A DNA stretch of 60,428 nt, taken from NCBI GenBank assembly GCA_047623555.1, contig JBLHMP010000012.1, forward strand, positions 1-60,428. Reading direction: 5' to 3'. Each line of letters opens with the position of its first letter. Position 1 is the first letter of the stretch. The notes under the pieces are model-generated. The model made no database searches and was not told where the DNA came from. It saw only the letters and a program-made list of their open reading frames with translations. The position numbers and the translations under genes were made by a program. Origin of the DNA: NORP181 sp047623555. GTDB lineage: Bacteria; Pseudomonadota; Alphaproteobacteria; Rhodobacterales; Rhodobacteraceae. Shown here one piece after another: positions 59,567 through 60,428 of the stretch.

Positions 59567-60295
59567 ATGTTGCAAAGAATTCAAACCGCTGTCGAAGTTT
59601 TATACCCGCCGCGCTGTCTGGGGTGCGGGACGATGGTCGGCAGTGACTTTGGCCTATGTGGGCCCTGTTGGCGTGATACGCCGTTTATTGGCGGCCTGAC
59701 CTGCGAGGCCTGCGGTACGCCATTGCAAGGCGGCCATGACGGGCACCGGATTGAATGCGACGATTGCATGAGAACCCCACGGCCTTGGCATTCAGGGCGA
59801 TCGGCACTGATCTACAAGGATCGCGCCCGACAGATGATCTTGGCATTGAAACATGGCGATCGGGGAGAAATTGCACGCCCGGCGGCATTGTGGATGGCGC
59901 GGGCGGCACGTGATCTGGTTCAGGATAATATGCTGATCGTGCCGGTGCCGCTTCATTGGACGCGATTGATCAAACGGCGGTATAACCAATCGGCTTTGCT
60001 ATCCAAAGGATTGGCGCAGGAACTGGGCCTGTCTCACTGTCCGGATGCTCTTATTCGTATGCGACGTACCCGGATGCTGGAGGGAAAGTCGGCGGCCGAA
60101 CGGTTTGCTACCCTTGCAGGGGCGATTGCTGTGAACAGCAAACGGCGGCATCGTATCACGGCACGCCCGGTGTTGTTGGTGGATGATGTGATGACATCTG
60201 GGGCGACTCTGGCGGCCTGCACCGAGGCCCTGAAAGCAGCCGGATCACGCGAGGTTTACGTTGTGACGATGGCGCGCGTTGCAAAGGATGCCTAA
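59567..60295 (+). CDS. comF: ComF family phosphoribosyltransferase-like protein
   Basis: 242 residues. N-terminal zinc ribbons have cysteine pairs CLGCG/CGPC and CEACG/CDDC, followed by a phosphoribosyltransferase domain with the PRPP motif VLLVDDVMTSGAT near 205. ComF helps natural DNA uptake in competent bacteria; in others its role is unclear. A perfect inverted repeat lies 82 bp downstream, at the window edge. Confidence 0.93.
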   Translation: MLQRIQTAVEVLYPPRCLGCGTMVGSDFGLCGPCWRDTPFIGGLTCEACGTPLQGGHDGHRIECDDCMRTPRPWHSGRSALIYKDRARQMILALKHGDRGEIARPAALWMARAARDLVQDNMLIVPVPLHWTRLIKRRYNQSALLSKGLAQELGLSHCPDALIRMRRTRMLEGKSAAERFATLAGAIAVNSKRRHRITARPVLLVDDVMTSGATLAACTEALKAAGSREVYVVTMARVAKDA

Positions 60296-60376
60296 ATCCC
60301 CGATGAATGAAGTGCTTTGAGTGTGAGTGGAAACACGACTTGAGCCCAAAGCGCATGAAACATTGAAGGGTCAGGG

Positions 60377-60419
60377 GCGTTTTGGCATATTGTTGCAGGC
60401 TAACAATATGCCAAAACGC
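60377..60419. repeat. Perfect 18-bp inverted repeat downstream of comF
   Basis: GCGTTTTGGCATATTGTT (60377-60394) and its exact complement (60402-60419) flank the 7-base loop GCAGGCT. No T-run follows on either strand, so a classical terminator is unlikely. The window ends 9 bases later, so the context is missing. Confidence 0.8.
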
Positions 60420-60428
60420 TCTTAGGTA

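Noticed and set aside
1..60428. tRNA, rRNA, CRISPR arrays, transposases or prophage genes
   Set aside because: None seen on either strand by reading; no repeated spacer pattern, cloverleaf with CCA context or integrase/transposase motif.

Overview
The window is ordinary alphaproteobacterial chromosome from a Roseobacter-group Rhodobacteraceae bacterium. This rests on the regA-senC-regB redox cluster, the order maf-(oriC)-hemJ-rho-mnmE-mnmG-rsmG-parA-parB, perfect parS sites inside mnmG and rsmG, a Hint-domain protein of the roseobacter type, and CCTCCGGCGG-type terminator repeats common in this family. I see no prophage, insertion sequence, CRISPR array, rRNA or tRNA gene. Coding density is high, many start and stop codons overlap (ATGA or TAATG), and the only stretch over 300 bp without a gene is the putative replication origin.

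Layout. 1-3217: tail of a solute-binding protein, a small conserved unknown, and the RegA response regulator, SenC and RegB kinase that sense redox state. 3238-13361: a tandem TTAA-N7-TTAA array (candidate CtrA sites) in front of a DivL-like PAS protein without a kinase domain. It is followed by tsaE (tRNA t6A), amgK-murU (cell-wall sugar recycling) and addB-addA (break repair). 13401-19072: thioredoxin, a polysaccharide-export-like unknown, hslVU protease with a heat-shock-type promoter, a lipoprotein hydrolase and an MFS transporter. 19123-25280: mainly leftward smr, mltA, a Tim44-like gene, then dnaQ-coaE-aroE-maf, with fxsA and secB on the plus strand. 25281-25685: putative oriC with DnaA-box-like 9-mers and one perfect CtrA-type box. 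25686-33045: hemJ, rho, mnmE, mnmG, rsmG, parA, parB.

33042-43673: hemW, rdgB, rph leftward; hrcA-grpE rightward; mutS; a secreted MsrA; a class IV aminotransferase coupled to a sulfotransferase-like gene; argG. 43776-45553: a small histidine phosphotransfer protein divergent from a receiver-PP2C phosphatase, a likely signalling pair. 45743-50107: Hint-domain protein, two NUDIX enzymes, Hsp33 and the CCA-adding enzyme. 50108-53952: a pair of ABC exporter half-transporters behind an unusual leader: a perfect palindrome lying between -35-like and -10-like elements, then a 10-codon reading frame with a strong ribosome binding site. 54103-60295: an RNA uracil methyltransferase, two L,D-transpeptidases around a CAP-domain lipoprotein, a 61-residue membrane protein, ferrochelatase, an NDUFAF5-like protein with an eroded SAM motif, and ComF. 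The window ends in a perfect 18-bp inverted repeat.

The genes combine replication start and segregation (oriC, parABS), cell-cycle control (candidate CtrA sites, DivL-like), redox and stress signalling (RegBA, Hpt/PP2C), proteostasis (HslVU, HrcA, GrpE, Hsp33, SecB) and envelope upkeep (MltA, AmgK/MurU, L,D-transpeptidases). The least explained elements are the ABC leader region, the CtrA-type boxes at oriC and divL, and the terminal inverted repeat. All functional calls come from reading the sequence and from recalled family knowledge; no database search was run.
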